A stretch of 64,000 nt of DNA, from contig JAKSIO010000005.1 of NCBI GenBank assembly GCA_024398785.1, positions 1 to 64,000 of the forward strand. Direction: 5' to 3'. Below, in pieces: positions 1-9,892 of the stretch. Under the pieces are notes generated by a model. The model searched no databases, was not told where the DNA came from, and saw only the letters and a list, made by a program, of their open reading frames with translations. The stretch comes from Bacteroidaceae bacterium. Lineage in GTDB: Bacteria; Bacteroidota; Bacteroidia; Bacteroidales; Bacteroidaceae. A program made the position numbers and the translations under genes. Each line of letters opens with the position of its first letter. Position 1 is the first letter of the stretch.

Positions 1-2
1 AG

Positions 3-323
3 AACATTGCTCGCTCGAAAGTACTGAAGCCCCTGCCACAACCAGCAAGCGACATATATCTCTCTGGATTCCGTCAACCGATGGAGCAGCGAGTGCAGAG
101 TCAAGCTCGCTTGAACTATGCCGAGTCGCGACAGAGGAAGAGCGAAGCTCAACGTATGCGCAGCGAGGTGTTCGACAATCTTCGTTGGCTGAGCATTGAC
201 CTCAACATCCCTTCTGAGGGCATTCACACAGTGAAGGTAGTGATGATTGATCCAGAGATTGTGGTAGAGAAACTCATCATCAATCCAGACAATGAACATC
301 CAACGTATCACGGTAAAGAATGA
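3..323 (+). CDS. C-terminal end of a GH115-type alpha-glucuronidase (partial, 5' end outside window)
   Basis: The reading frame is open from the left edge, so the gene begins outside the window; an internal ATG at 81 is not a convincing start. The visible ~106 residues end in a beta-rich tail with VKVVMIDPEIVVEKLIIN followed by PDNEHPTY, which resembles the C-terminal domain of GH115 xylan alpha-1,2-glucuronidases. That domain usually carries a hydrophobic strand, M(V/I)DP, then V(V/L)xK(I/L). The catalytic part is not visible. It sits 21 bp upstream of a GH43 enzyme on the same strand, which fits a xylan-degradation operon. Family assignment rests on the tail only; a GH2-like or other carbohydrate-active C-terminal domain is possible. 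Confidence 0.5.
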   Translation, partial: NIARSKVLKPLPQPASDIYLSGFRQPMEQRVQSQARLNYAESRQRKSEAQRMRSEVFDNLRWLSIDLNIPSEGIHTVKVVMIDPEIVVEKLIINPDNEHPTYHGKE

Positions 324-344
324 TAACAAAGAAAAGAAAATAAT

Positions 345-1967
345 ATGAAGAAAATATTTATAACGCTATTCCTATTACTCTCCATAAACATCGTTTTTGC
401 ACAAGGATACAAGAACCCTGTGCTTCCAGGCTTTCACGCCGACCCATCGGTATGTCGTGCTGGTGATGATTTCTATCTGGTCAATTCCACTTTCCAGTAC
501 TTCCCCGGAGTGCCGGTTTTTCACAGTAAAGACCTGATACATTGGGAGCAAGTGGGCAATTGCTTGACACGTCCGTCACAACTAGATCTGTCGGGGTTGT
601 ACAGTCAACAGAACCCCGAACTGGGATGGACCAATGCAGGTGTATATGCCACAACCATCCGCTACAACGAGCGCAACAAACGTTTCTATATGGTCATTAC
701 GGTTTTCCCCTCCAGACGTCATTTTTATGTTTGGACGGACAATCCTGCTGGAGAATGGTCAGAACCTGTAGTGATTGATTTTGCCATAGGCTCGTGCGAC
801 CCTACGCTTTATTTTGAGGGCGACAAAACATATTTTCTTTGGAAGGAAGGTGACATCAAGATTTGTGAGATTGACTTGGAAACAGGAAAGAAGCTTGGTG
901 AGATTCATCATCTTGGCACAGGGCTTGGCGGCCGTTATCCAGAAGGTCCACATATCTACAAGAAGGACGGTTACTATTACATGATGCTTGCAGAAGGTGG
1001 TACGGAGCATGGGCATCAGGTCAACATACTCCGCAGCCGCAATCTCTTCGGACCTTACGAGCCGAACCGTGCCAATCCCATCTTGTCGCACTTCAACATG
1101 GAGATGCAGGGTAGTGAGATACAAGGTCTTGGACATGCCGACTTGGTTCAGGCTCCAGACTTATCGTGGTGGATGATTTGTCTTGGATATCGCACAAGCG
1201 GTTATCTGCTGCATGTGATGGGACGCGAGACAATGCTTGCTCCTGTCCGTTGGGATGAGAATGCCTGGCCAGTGGTGAATGGCAATGGCACTTTGTCTGT
1301 AAATATGAAATGCAATACCTTGCCACAAGTGCCTATGGCAGTTGATCCGGAACGTGAAGAATTCAACTATGTAAAGCGCAATGTACCGGCAGACAGCTAC
1401 AGCTCAATAGGCTTGCCATGGGGATGGATGAGCATTGGCAATCCTGACTATTCATGCTACTCGCTTACCAAGCGCAAGGGATGGCTCCGCCTGCACCCTG
1501 CAACAACTGCAATCGATGCTGCCACTTCTCCAACTTTAGTAGTAAGAAGACAGACTGAAAAGTCATTTACAGCCACTGCACTGCTTGATGCTTCCCATCT
1601 GGCAGATGGTTCTCAGGCTGGCATCACGGCTTACGCTGCTCCGCTCAATCACTATGATGTTGTGGTTGAGAATCGTGGCGGTAAACTTGTTGTTCGGCCG
1701 AATATCCGTCTTGGCGAACTTGCCCATTCTGCAAAAGAAATAACCTTGAAGGGTAAGAATGCATATCTTCGCATCAGTTCCGATGGAGCCTATTATTACA
1801 TGCAGGTTTCAGAGGATGGCAAATCATTTGAAACACTCTGCAAAATGGATTTCCGCTATCTTTCCACCGAGGTCATTGGCGGTTTCACGGGTGTGATGCT
1901 GGGAGTCTTTGCGCAAGGAACTGACAAGAAGGGCTATGCCGATTTCGATTGGTTTGAATACAAATGA
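345..1967 (+). CDS. Secreted GH43 beta-xylosidase / alpha-L-arabinofuranosidase
   Basis: A 540-aa glycoside hydrolase with a signal peptide (about residues 1-19, ending FAQ). The five-bladed GH43 propeller starts at YKNPVLPGFHADPS, with the general base at Asp33. The pKa-modulating Asp is in SCDPTLY (Asp152) and the catalytic acid is in the YPEGPHIY motif (Glu200). The last ~200 residues form a beta-sandwich accessory domain typical of the two-domain GH43 enzymes that release xylose or arabinose from xylan oligosaccharides. It is probably periplasmic. It follows the partial GH115 gene by 21 bp, so the two likely act together on glucuronoarabinoxylan. Exact substrate (xylose versus arabinose) cannot be told from sequence alone. 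Confidence 0.9.
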   Translation: MKKIFITLFLLLSINIVFAQGYKNPVLPGFHADPSVCRAGDDFYLVNSTFQYFPGVPVFHSKDLIHWEQVGNCLTRPSQLDLSGLYSQQNPELGWTNAGVYATTIRYNERNKRFYMVITVFPSRRHFYVWTDNPAGEWSEPVVIDFAIGSCDPTLYFEGDKTYFLWKEGDIKICEIDLETGKKLGEIHHLGTGLGGRYPEGPHIYKKDGYYYMMLAEGGTEHGHQVNILRSRNLFGPYEPNRANPILSHFNMEMQGSEIQGLGHADLVQAPDLSWWMICLGYRTSGYLLHVMGRETMLAPVRWDENAWPVVNGNGTLSVNMKCNTLPQVPMAVDPEREEFNYVKRNVPADSYSSIGLPWGWMSIGNPDYSCYSLTKRKGWLRLHPATTAIDAATSPTLVVRRQTEKSFTATALLDASHLADGSQAGITAYAAPLNHYDVVVENRGGKLVVRPNIRLGELAHSAKEITLKGKNAYLRISSDGAYYYMQVSEDGKSFETLCKMDFRYLSTEVIGGFTGVMLGVFAQGTDKKGYADFDWFEYK

Positions 1968-2059
1968 CTGTAATTGAACCTTATCGGCCAGTTTGTCTGC
2001 CAAAGAAGGCTTGATAGACCATTTATCGGCCATTTCCGCCGCAACCGTCTTAAAACGGC

Positions 2060-2093
2060 AAATCCGTGCAACTCACCCGAGCTGCACGGATTT
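2060..2093 (-). terminator. Hairpin between convergent GH43 and dnaK
   Basis: An 11-bp perfect stem (AAATCCGTGCA / TGCACGGATTT) with a 12-nt loop lies downstream of dnaK on the minus strand and of GH43 on the plus strand. On the minus strand the stem is followed by GCCGTTTT, a weak U-tract; no T-run follows on the plus strand. It probably acts as a dnaK terminator and perhaps as a bidirectional barrier. A 10-bp direct repeat TTATCGGCCA (1981 and 2023) also sits in this gap with no clear role. Confidence 0.5.
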
Positions 2094-2125
2094 GGTTTCC
2101 GATAATTATTGTCGATTATCTAAGT

Positions 2126-4078
2126 TTATTTGACCTCCTCAAAGTCGGCATCCTGGATGTTGTCATCCTGCTTGCCGTTGTTGGCGGAACCGGCATTGCC
2201 GTTCTGGCTGCCGCCGTTGAAGCCTGCGCCTGCACCGGCACCCTGTCCGGCCTGAGCACCGCCCTGTGCACCGCTCTGTGCGTACATTTCGGCGCTTGCT
2301 GCCTGGAATGCGCTGTTGAGTTCTGCCATAGCGGCATCGATAGCTGCCAAATCCTGAGCCTTGTGGGCATCTTTAAGTTTGCCAAGTGCAGCCTCGATAG
2401 GAGCTTTCTTGTCTGCAGGAAGCTTGTCTCCAAGTTCAGAGAGCTGCTGCTCAGTCTGGAAGATCATGCTGTCTGCCTGGTTCAGCTTGTCAATCTTTTC
2501 ACGCTCTTTCTTGTCTGCCTCTGCGTTGGCCTCGGCCTCTGCTTTCATGCGGTCAATCTCTTCCTTGCTCAAACCGCTTGATGCCTCAATGCGGATAGCC
2601 TGCTCTTTGCCTGTTGCCTTGTCTTTTGCAGATACTTTAAGAATACCGTTGGCATCGATGTCGAATGTAACCTCAATCTGAGGAACACCGCGGCGTGCAG
2701 GAGCAATACCTGTAAGGTTGAACTGGCCTATAGACTTGTTCTGGTTTGCCATAGGACGCTCGCCCTGAAGAACGTGGATTGTAACCTCTGTCTGGTTGTC
2801 TGCTGCAGTGGAGAAAGTCTCGCTCTTCTTGCATGGGATTGTTGTGTTGGCATCGATCAGCTTGGTCATTACGCCGCCAAGAGTTTCAATACCCATTGAA
2901 AGCGGTGTTACGTCAAGAAGAACAATGTTGCCTACACCTTCTTCCTTGTTCAGGATAGCACCCTGGATAGATGCACCTACTGCTACAACCTCGTCAGGAT
3001 TTACTCCCTTTGAAGGAGCTTTGCCAAAGAAGTCTTCAACCAGTTTCTGAACTGCAGGAATACGGCTTGAACCACCTACAAGGATAACCTCGTCAATATC
3101 GCTGTTGCTCAGACCTGCATCGCTCATGGCCTTGCGGCATGGCTCAAGACAAGCCTGGATAAGGTTGTGTGCAAGAGATTCGAACTTGGCGCGTGTGAGA
3201 GTTTTTACAAGGTGGCGCGGAATACCTGCAACCGGCATGATGTACGGCAGGTTGATTTCTGTCGATGTGGAGCTTGACAACTCAATCTTGGCTTTCTCTG
3301 CGGCCTCTTTCAGACGCTGCAGTGCCATAGGATCTGTTGTAAGGTCTGCACCTTCGTCCTTCTTGAATTCGTCAACCAGCCAGTTGATGATTACCTGGTC
3401 AAAGTCGTCACCGCCAAGGTGTGTATCGCCGTTTGTTGAAAGAACTTCAAATACGCCGCTGCCGAATTCAAGGATAGAGATATCGAATGTACCGCCACCA
3501 AGGTCGAACACTGCTATCTTCATATCTTTGTTTGCCTTGTCAATACCGTATGCAAGTGCTGCGGCTGTAGGCTCGTTGACAATACGCTTTACATCAAGAC
3601 CTGCAATCTGGCCGGCCTCTTTTGTAGCCTGGCGCTGTGAATCGCTGAAGTATGCCGGAACAGTGATAACGGCTTCGGTAACTTCCTGGCCAAGATAATC
3701 TTCTGCTGTCTTCTTCATTTTCTGAAGAATCATTGCGCTTATTTCCTGGGCTGTGTAGAGACGGCCGTCGATGTCAACGCGCGGCATGTTGTTGTCGCCT
3801 TTGGCAACTTTGTAAGGAACGCGGCTGATCTCCTTCTGAACCTGATCCCAGTTCTCACCCATGAATCTCTTGATGGAGAAAATGGTGCGTTGCGGGTTGG
3901 TGATAGCCTGACGCTTTGCAGGGTCGCCCACTTTACGCTCGCCGCCGTCAACGAAAGCTACAATAGACGGAGTTGTGCGCTTGCCCTCTGAGTTGGCAAT
4001 AACAACAGGTTCGTTACCCTCGAATACAGATACACAACTGTTTGTTGTACCTAAGTCAATTCCAATAATTTTTCCCAT
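2126..4078 (-). CDS. dnaK: Molecular chaperone DnaK (Hsp70)
   Basis: A 650-aa Hsp70 with the N-terminal nucleotide-binding domain starting [14 protein letters not shown], phosphate loops such as [11 protein letters not shown] and [10 protein letters not shown], the linker region VLLDVTPLS, the beta-sandwich substrate-binding domain and an alpha-helical lid. A Gly/Ala/Gln/Asn-rich tail ends in DADFEEVK. Length is normal for the family. It folds and disaggregates proteins in the cytoplasm with DnaJ and GrpE, which are encoded far away in this window at about 52-53.8 kb rather than next door. It is divergent from recA across a 275-bp gap that contains a palindrome described separately. Confidence 0.98.
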   Translation of the reverse strand: MGKIIGIDLGTTNSCVSVFEGNEPVVIANSEGKRTTPSIVAFVDGGERKVGDPAKRQAITNPQRTIFSIKRFMGENWDQVQKEISRVPYKVAKGDNNMPRVDIDGRLYTAQEISAMILQKMKKTAEDYLGQEVTEAVITVPAYFSDSQRQATKEAGQIAGLDVKRIVNEPTAAALAYGIDKANKDMKIAVFDLGGGTFDISILEFGSGVFEVLSTNGDTHLGGDDFDQVIINWLVDEFKKDEGADLTTDPMALQRLKEAAEKAKIELSSSTSTEINLPYIMPVAGIPRHLVKTLTRAKFESLAHNLIQACLEPCRKAMSDAGLSNSDIDEVILVGGSSRIPAVQKLVEDFFGKAPSKGVNPDEVVAVGASIQGAILNKEEGVGNIVLLDVTPLSMGIETLGGVMTKLIDANTTIPCKKSETFSTAADNQTEVTIHVLQGERPMANQNKSIGQFNLTGIAPARRGVPQIEVTFDIDANGILKVSAKDKATGKEQAIRIEASSGLSKEEIDRMKAEAEANAEADKKEREKIDKLNQADSMIFQTEQQLSELGDKLPADKKAPIEAALGKLKDAHKAQDLAAIDAAMAELNSAFQAASAEMYAQSGAQGGAQAGQGAGAGAGFNGGSQNGNAGSANNGKQDDNIQDADFEEVK

Positions 4079-4186
4079 AATGATTTATTTGTTTTATTTG
4101 TTGTCAGTTTTATCGCCGTACCTGTTCCACACATTCGGAACCGCCGGCACAACCTATAGTGCAAAGGGTGTGCCAAAAACAGTACG

Positions 4187-4213
4187 TGACAAAATGACTG
4201 ACTATTTGTCAGT
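4187..4213 (-). promoter_or_regulatory. Nested palindrome upstream of dnaK
   Basis: Positions 4197-4213 read ACTGAC-tattt-GTCAGT, a perfect 6-bp inverted repeat, overlapped by a second inverted pair TGACAAA (4187-4193) and TTTGTCA (4205-4211). It lies about 110 bp upstream of the dnaK ATG and about 75 bp upstream of the recA -7 box. No CIRCE element (TTAGCACTC-N9-GAGTGCTAA) was seen. An operator for a heat-shock or stress regulator is a reasonable inference; the cognate protein is unknown. Confidence 0.4.
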
Positions 4214-4263
4214 ATCCGGGAATATATTATGGACATTTTGTTCAAAAATATATGGTGAAAACT

Positions 4264-4294
4264 TTTGCAGATGACAGTCTAATCATTAACTTTG
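4264..4294 (+). promoter_or_regulatory. recA promoter (Bacteroidetes type)
   Basis: A TTTG box at 4264-4267 is followed after 19 bp by TAACTTTG at 4287-4294. This matches the Bacteroides primary sigma consensus (TTTG-N19-20-TAnnTTTG) and lies about 60 nt upstream of the recA ATG at 4354. Confidence 0.7.
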
Positions 4295-4353
4295 GCACTT
4301 GCCAAGTCTAGTAAAAAACACAATTGGCGCTAATTAAATTAAAACAATAAACA

Positions 4354-5376
4354 ATGACAAAAAAAGAAAACCTTGAGGAAAATTCAGTTGCCGTTTCTGA
4401 AAAATTAAAAGCTTTGCAGGCAGCAACTGAAAAGATTGAGAAAAGTTTTGGCAAAGGTTCTATCATGAAACTGGGCAGTGGTGAAGTTGAGTCTATCGAT
4501 GTTATTCCGACAGGCTCCATCGGGCTTGATGCCGCTCTTGGCGTAGGCGGCTATCCGCGCGGACGTATAATTGAAATCTATGGACCTGAATCAAGCGGAA
4601 AGACAACATTGGCAATCCATGCCATTGCACAGGCTCAGAAAATGGGCGGTATTGCCGCTTTCATTGATGCTGAGCATGCATTTGACCGTTTCTATGCAGA
4701 AAAGCTTGGCGTTGATATTGACAATCTGTGGATTTCACAGCCGGACAACGGCGAGCAGGCTCTTGAAATTGCGGAGCAGCTTATCCGTTCATCGGCTATT
4801 GATATCATTATTGTGGACTCTGTGGCAGCTCTTACTCCAAAGGCTGAGATTGAGGGCGACATGGGAGACAACAAAGTGGGTCTTCAGGCACGTCTTATGT
4901 CTCAGGCATTGCGCAAGTTGACATCGGCTATAAGCAAAACAAATACAACATGCATATTTATCAACCAGTTGCGTGAAAAGATTGGTGTGATGTTCGGCAA
5001 TCCTGAAACAACTACTGGTGGTAACGCGCTTAAGTTCTATGCATCTGTACGTATGGATATCCGTCGTGTAACACAGCTCAAGGATGGCGAGGAGGCCATA
5101 GGAAACTCCGTACGCGTTAAGATTGTAAAGAACAAGGTTGCACCTCCTTTCCGCAAGGCTGAATTTGATATAATGTTCGGCACCGGTATTTCACGCAGCG
5201 GTGAAATTGTTGATCTTGGCGTTGAAACAGGTGTTATCAGGAAAAGCGGTTCTTGGTTCAGTTACGGCGATACCAAGCTGGCACAGGGACGCGATGCCAC
5301 CAAACAGCTTATGGAAGACAATCTTGAGCTTGCCCAGGAAATTGAGGACAAGATAATGGAGGCTCTCCATTCATGA
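4354..5376 (+). CDS. recA: Recombinase RecA
   Basis: A 340-aa RecA of normal length. The Walker A P-loop GPESSGKTT is at residues 77-85, a Walker B-like strand is [10 protein letters not shown], loop L2 contains [11 protein letters not shown], and a short C-terminal domain ends acidic/helical. It forms ATP-dependent filaments on single-stranded DNA for strand exchange and SOS-type coprotease activity. It is followed after 22 bp by a DUF456 gene on the same strand, so the two may be co-transcribed. No LexA-type operator was recognised upstream. Confidence 0.98.
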   Translation: MTKKENLEENSVAVSEKLKALQAATEKIEKSFGKGSIMKLGSGEVESIDVIPTGSIGLDAALGVGGYPRGRIIEIYGPESSGKTTLAIHAIAQAQKMGGIAAFIDAEHAFDRFYAEKLGVDIDNLWISQPDNGEQALEIAEQLIRSSAIDIIIVDSVAALTPKAEIEGDMGDNKVGLQARLMSQALRKLTSAISKTNTTCIFINQLREKIGVMFGNPETTTGGNALKFYASVRMDIRRVTQLKDGEEAIGNSVRVKIVKNKVAPPFRKAEFDIMFGTGISRSGEIVDLGVETGVIRKSGSWFSYGDTKLAQGRDATKQLMEDNLELAQEIEDKIMEALHS

Positions 5377-5398
5377 TATTCTCCATTCCTTATAAAAA

Positions 5399-5905
5399 AT
5401 GGAAATTTTTCTTTTGATAATAAGTGTGGTTCTGGTACTGATAGGACTTGTTGGTTCTATAGTACCCGGACTGCCCGGACCTCCGCTCAGTTTTGCGGGA
5501 TTGTTATGTGCTGCTTTTTCGGAGCGTATTGATTTTTCAACCACCACACTCATTATAATGGGTGTACTTATGGTGCTGATAACTGTTCTTGATTATGTTG
5601 TTCCGGCCGCAGGTGCAAAAATGATGGGTGGAACAAAACAGGGTGTACGGGGAAGCAACATAGGCCTTGTAGTAGGTCTGATTCTTTCTTTTGTATTTCC
5701 GCCAATTGGCTTGCCGTTATTGCTGATTGGACCTTTTATAGGTGCATACATAGGTGAAAAATCAAACGGCAGTGAACCTGCCAAAGCACTCAAAGCCGCT
5801 TTTGGTACATTCTTAGGCTTTCTTGCCGGTACCGCGGTCAAAGTGATATACGCAATAATCCTTATGATGATGGTTATTGTGGAACTTGTAAAATCATTTC
5901 TCTGA
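5399..5905 (+). CDS. DUF456 family integral membrane protein
   Basis: A 168-aa hydrophobic protein with about four to five membrane segments and glycine-rich turns (IVPGLPGPPLSF, GTKQGVRGSNIG, FIGAYIGE), the pattern of DUF456. The function of the family is unknown. It is 22 bp after recA and 24 bp before a GH3 gene on the same strand. The Gly-rich interhelical motifs are well conserved in the family, which supports the assignment. Confidence 0.85.
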   Translation: MEIFLLIISVVLVLIGLVGSIVPGLPGPPLSFAGLLCAAFSERIDFSTTTLIIMGVLMVLITVLDYVVPAAGAKMMGGTKQGVRGSNIGLVVGLILSFVFPPIGLPLLLIGPFIGAYIGEKSNGSEPAKALKAAFGTFLGFLAGTAVKVIYAIILMMMVIVELVKSFL

Positions 5906-5929
5906 TAACTCTTTTAATATCAATCTGAT

Positions 5930-8230
5930 ATGAAAATCAAGAAAGTTTTGTGGTCTCTCATCATAGCCGTAGTTGTAGTTGTTGCGGCTGTAATCGCATT
6001 GAAAAGCTGTTCCAAGGAAAATGTATTGCCGCGTGACAGACGTACACAGTCTTCAGCACTGGTTAAGTACGATGCCAAGGCCGGCCGCATACTCAAACGC
6101 ATGACTCTTGAAGAGAAAGTGGAGATGCTGCATGCAAAATACTATTTTGTAAGTGCCGGTGTACCGCGTTTGAAAATTGCTGACATGAACTATGCCGACG
6201 GTCCTTTCGGAATTCGTGAAGAGATGGAACCGTTGTCGTGGAATCCGCTGCACTGGACCACAGACTCGGCTACTTTCTTTCCTACAGGTTCCGCACTGGC
6301 TGCTACCTGGGATCCTGAAATGGCTTACATCTACGGTACAGGAATGGCACGCGAAGCCAAACTGCGCGGCAAAGATATGATATTGGGCCCGGCTATGAAC
6401 ATTCAGCGTATTCCTACAGGTGGGCGTACATACGAATACCTCAGCGAAGATCCATATTTGAATTCAAAACTTGCTGTTGGTTATACAAAAGGTGTGCAGG
6501 ACAATGGTGTAGCCGTCTGTCTGAAGCATTTTGCATTGAACAATCAGGAGACAAACCGCGGTACGGTCAATGTGATTGCATCGCCGCGTGCCATGCGTGA
6601 GATTTATCTTCCTGCATTTGAGGCTGCTGTTACCCAAGGAGATGCTTGGGGTATTATGGCCGCATATAACAAAATCAACGGTGCATGGTGTGCTGAAAAT
6701 GACTGGCTTATGAATCAGGTGCTGCGCCGTGACTGGGGATTCAAAGGTATGGTCATCTCTGATTGGGGCGGTACCCATAGTACAGGCTCGGTTTACAAAG
6801 GACTTAATGTTGAGATGCCTACAAAAGATTTCCTTGGGCAGGCATTGCTGGATTCAGTCCGTACCGGAAAGATTGATACGTCATGGGTCGATGCCAGAGT
6901 CCGTGAGATTCTGCGTGTGCGTCTTGCCGTTGAACCTGTTCCTGCCGAAGAGGCCAACAAAGAGGTTACAGCACAACCTGAACAGGCCCGTATAGCATAC
7001 CGTGTTGCCCAGAAGTCAATAGTACTGCTTAAAAACAATGAGAATATTCTGCCTCTTGACTTGAACAATATAAAGACAATTGCTGTAATAGGTGATAATG
7101 CAGACAAGAAAATGGGGCAGGGCGGTGTAGGTGCAGGTGTAAAGGCCCGCAACGAAATTACACCGCTGCAAGGATTGAAGGACGCTGTAGGTAACCGTGC
7201 ACAGATACTTTACGCTCAGGGCTGGAGCAGCCAGCAGCAGCGTGGCGGGTTTGGTTTCGGATTCTGGGGCAGAAACAACGCTCCGGCCGGTCCGTCAGCA
7301 AAGGAACTTGAAGACGGTGCAGTTGAAGCAGCCCGTCAGGCCGATGTGGTTATTGTGATGGCAGGCAACAACCGTTCCGTTGAAACGGAGGGCAGTGACC
7401 GTAAGGACATAGCACTTCCATTCAATCAGGAACAGGTAATAGAAAGAATTGCGGAGGTGAATCCCAACGTGATAACTGTGCTTGTTGTAGGTGCTCCTGT
7501 TGATTTGCGTCAGGTGGATCCTGTGTCAAAGGCCATGCTTGTTTCGTGGTTCAACGGTTCAGAAGGCGGTAGCGCTCTTGCTGATGTTCTTTTGGGTTAC
7601 ATCTCTCCGAGCGGTCGTCTGCCGTTTACATTCCCGGTAAGACTTGAAGACTCACCTGCATATGCTCTTGGAAACTTCCCTAACGGAACTCCTGCTGCAG
7701 CTGACATCTTTGTAAATCTGGTTGACAAAAAGAGTGACCTGTCAGATGACCAGGCAAAGAACGTGTCTGTATATTCAGAAGATCTTCTTGTAGGATACCG
7801 CTGGTTCAATACAAAGGATATCAGACCTGCATATCCGTTCGGTTATGGTCTGACATATACCACATTTGAATATTCAGATATTACAACAAGTAAAGACAAA
7901 TACGTTGACAAACAGGATATTGATGTCTCATTCAAACTGAAAAACACTGGTCACTTCAAGGCTGAAGAAGTTGTGCAGCTCTATGTGAACCGTCCGCAGT
8001 CCAAGGTTGAATGGCCTGAAAGAGAACTGAAGGCATTTGCACGTGTTGCGCTTGAACCTGGTCAGGATTCAACAATAACACTTTCTGTTCCGGTTGAAAG
8101 TCTCAAGTACTGGTCCGAAGACGACTACCGTTGGAAACTTGAGAACGGTGATGTAAAGATTATCATTGCAGACAATGCAAGCAGCTGCAAACTCTCCAAA
8201 ACTGTAACTGTCAGAAAAGGACTCTTTTAA
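5930..8230 (+). CDS. bglX: GH3 beta-glucosidase / beta-xylosidase, membrane-anchored or lipoprotein
   Basis: A 766-aa family 3 glycoside hydrolase. The N-terminus has a positively charged start, a hydrophobic stretch and Cys27 (LKSCS), suggesting a lipoprotein or a signal anchor. The (alpha/beta)8 domain carries the KHF and NR substrate-binding motifs (about residues 199-210) and the nucleophile Asp278 in MVISDWGG. The alpha/beta-sandwich domain and a fibronectin III-like C-terminal domain follow. It removes terminal beta-linked glucose or xylose from oligosaccharides and probably acts in the periplasm. Its stop overlaps by 4 bp the stop of the convergent CotH gene (8227-8230). Substrate is inferred at family level only. 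Confidence 0.92.
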   Translation: MKIKKVLWSLIIAVVVVVAAVIALKSCSKENVLPRDRRTQSSALVKYDAKAGRILKRMTLEEKVEMLHAKYYFVSAGVPRLKIADMNYADGPFGIREEMEPLSWNPLHWTTDSATFFPTGSALAATWDPEMAYIYGTGMAREAKLRGKDMILGPAMNIQRIPTGGRTYEYLSEDPYLNSKLAVGYTKGVQDNGVAVCLKHFALNNQETNRGTVNVIASPRAMREIYLPAFEAAVTQGDAWGIMAAYNKINGAWCAENDWLMNQVLRRDWGFKGMVISDWGGTHSTGSVYKGLNVEMPTKDFLGQALLDSVRTGKIDTSWVDARVREILRVRLAVEPVPAEEANKEVTAQPEQARIAYRVAQKSIVLLKNNENILPLDLNNIKTIAVIGDNADKKMGQGGVGAGVKARNEITPLQGLKDAVGNRAQILYAQGWSSQQQRGGFGFGFWGRNNAPAGPSAKELEDGAVEAARQADVVIVMAGNNRSVETEGSDRKDIALPFNQEQVIERIAEVNPNVITVLVVGAPVDLRQVDPVSKAMLVSWFNGSEGGSALADVLLGYISPSGRLPFTFPVRLEDSPAYALGNFPNGTPAAADIFVNLVDKKSDLSDDQAKNVSVYSEDLLVGYRWFNTKDIRPAYPFGYGLTYTTFEYSDITTSKDKYVDKQDIDVSFKLKNTGHFKAEEVVQLYVNRPQSKVEWPERELKAFARVALEPGQDSTITLSVPVESLKYWSEDDYRWKLENGDVKIIIADNASSCKLSKTVTVRKGLF

Positions 8231-9768
8231 TTGAGTAACCAGATACTGTCAAGAAAATCCAGACGCTTTAAGATCCATTCTTTGAGAGTCTGGATTTCTT
8301 GTTCATAGCTGCTTACGCGGTATGCCATAAAACTGGTCCACATACTGCCGCCCATGCCTCCGAACATTCCGCCCATGCCTCCGAACATTCCGCCCATACC
8401 GCCGTTCTGATTTTCAGATACCAGCAGATCGCTGTATGCGGCAAAATGACGCTTTGCAGGTTCCTGCATCTGTTCTGCGTAATTGTCTATATATTCAAAC
8501 AGGCTCTCTTTGCTGAGTACTGTACAGCGCAGTTGTGTATAACGTTCCTTTAACTTGTCAACAAAGGCCGGATCAGACATCAGTTTCTGCCAGAAAGCAG
8601 GTATTATTCCCTGATCTTTACCATTGTATCCCAATGCGTCAATTTTGTTGCACAGTCCGAATGTGCAGTTGCCCATAGAGAAATTATAATCCCAAACCGG
8701 TCCTGCATGCAACTTGCCACCGGTGCCGTCGGCATCGGTCTTGGTTTTGTACAGGTAGGTGCTGCTTACGTACATATCGGCATTGTGCATAAACTCGGAG
8801 TGTATTATAAAATCAACAAAATCAGATACTTTTATGTATGCGGCATAGCCTTTTTTTGGATCGGCAAAATCGGGGCTTGCCATTACGCTCTCAAACTTAT
8901 GAATGTAATTTTCAATGTAATTCTGCTGGGCGTTTGTGATTTTGTCCTTACTTGGGTACTTGATGGTCCATACTACGCTATTGTTCATTCCTCCTGCTCC
9001 GAATGGCATCATGCCAAGCCCGGTACTGCCGTGAAGCGAGATTCCTTTCTGCTTTGAGGCGAATGTGTTGTCGTTGGCATCGTACTTGTCAACACGCAGA
9101 ATGTAACCGCCGCTCAGTTCGCGGCCAACGGCATCCTGTGCTTTCAGGGTGGCAATGTCAAGACGTTCCTTTCCCTGTTTTATTGTTTCGGCTAAAATAT
9201 ATACTCCTGCATATTTGTTGTTCACAACAACTTCTACTGTCTGTGTCTTTGGCGCCCAATGTCCCATGGCACGCCAGAGCAGCATTGCCAGAGGATCGCG
9301 CAACAATGAAAGGTCAGTATAGGTGTTCAGTAAAACCCAGTCATGCTCAGCTCCCATTCCGAGAAATGAAGCGTCTTTCTTTTTGCCTTTGTCATCTCTG
9401 GTTACGATGGAGTATTTCTGCTGCGGCATCATAAGAGATGAGTTTCCGCGCAATTTTATTGTAATGTTACCTTTGTACAGACTCTTTTTGCCAACCGTAA
9501 TGTTCATTGTGGCATCAACCTTGTTCTGTGTTATCTCATGTCCTTTGGTGTCAATGTAGATGATGGGAAGATTTGAAGAATCAATCTGCACGTTGTTCAC
9601 ACTGTTCTGCATTCCCATAGGCATCCCTCCGCCCATAGGCATCCCTGGCATTCCCATAGGCATCCCTCCGCCCATAGGTGGCATGTTTCCCATAGGAGGC
9701 ATTCCGAACTGGGCCCATATAGTACCTGCAAAAACACTAAGAAGAACGAAAATTATAGTTTTTTTCAT
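8227..9768 (-). CDS. Secreted CotH-kinase family protein with Met/Gly-rich segments
   Basis: The frame is open from 9810, but the start is placed at 9768 because MKKTIIFVLLSVFAGTIWAQ is a clear signal peptide. Immediately after cleavage comes a 30-residue Met/Gly/Pro-rich stretch (repeats of MPMGGG and PPMG). The CotH-like kinase domain follows, with the family motif GPVWDYNFSMGN near residue 370. Near the C-terminus a second low-complexity stretch repeats GGMGGMF. CotH proteins are atypical protein kinases first known from spore coats; the role in Bacteroidetes is unknown. Methionine-rich stretches can bind copper, but that is only an inference here. Convergent with GH3. Confidence 0.85.
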   Translation of the reverse strand: MKKTIIFVLLSVFAGTIWAQFGMPPMGNMPPMGGGMPMGMPGMPMGGGMPMGMQNSVNNVQIDSSNLPIIYIDTKGHEITQNKVDATMNITVGKKSLYKGNITIKLRGNSSLMMPQQKYSIVTRDDKGKKKDASFLGMGAEHDWVLLNTYTDLSLLRDPLAMLLWRAMGHWAPKTQTVEVVVNNKYAGVYILAETIKQGKERLDIATLKAQDAVGRELSGGYILRVDKYDANDNTFASKQKGISLHGSTGLGMMPFGAGGMNNSVVWTIKYPSKDKITNAQQNYIENYIHKFESVMASPDFADPKKGYAAYIKVSDFVDFIIHSEFMHNADMYVSSTYLYKTKTDADGTGGKLHAGPVWDYNFSMGNCTFGLCNKIDALGYNGKDQGIIPAFWQKLMSDPAFVDKLKERYTQLRCTVLSKESLFEYIDNYAEQMQEPAKRHFAAYSDLLVSENQNGGMGGMFGGMGGMFGGMGGSMWTSFMAYRVSSYEQEIQTLKEWILKRLDFLDSIWLLN

Positions 9769-9865
9769 AATCTTGAGAATGTATTTTTTAGAATGCCTGC
9801 ATAATGGCATATCTTTTCTTAATTATATATGGCCCAAGGTGTTATGTTAAATGGAAAGATTTTAT

Positions 9866-9873
9866 TACATTTG
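9866..9873 (+). promoter_or_regulatory. -7 box for the glycosyltransferase genes
   Basis: TACATTTG matches TAnnTTTG and lies 20 bp upstream of the ATG at 9893. No convincing TTTG box was found at the expected distance. Confidence 0.45.
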
Positions 9874-9892
9874 CCAATCTATAGAATAGTCT

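Noticed and set aside
4079-4353. CIRCE/HrcA operator upstream of dnaK
   Set aside because: No TTAGCACTC-N9-GAGTGCTAA or close variant was found in the gap.
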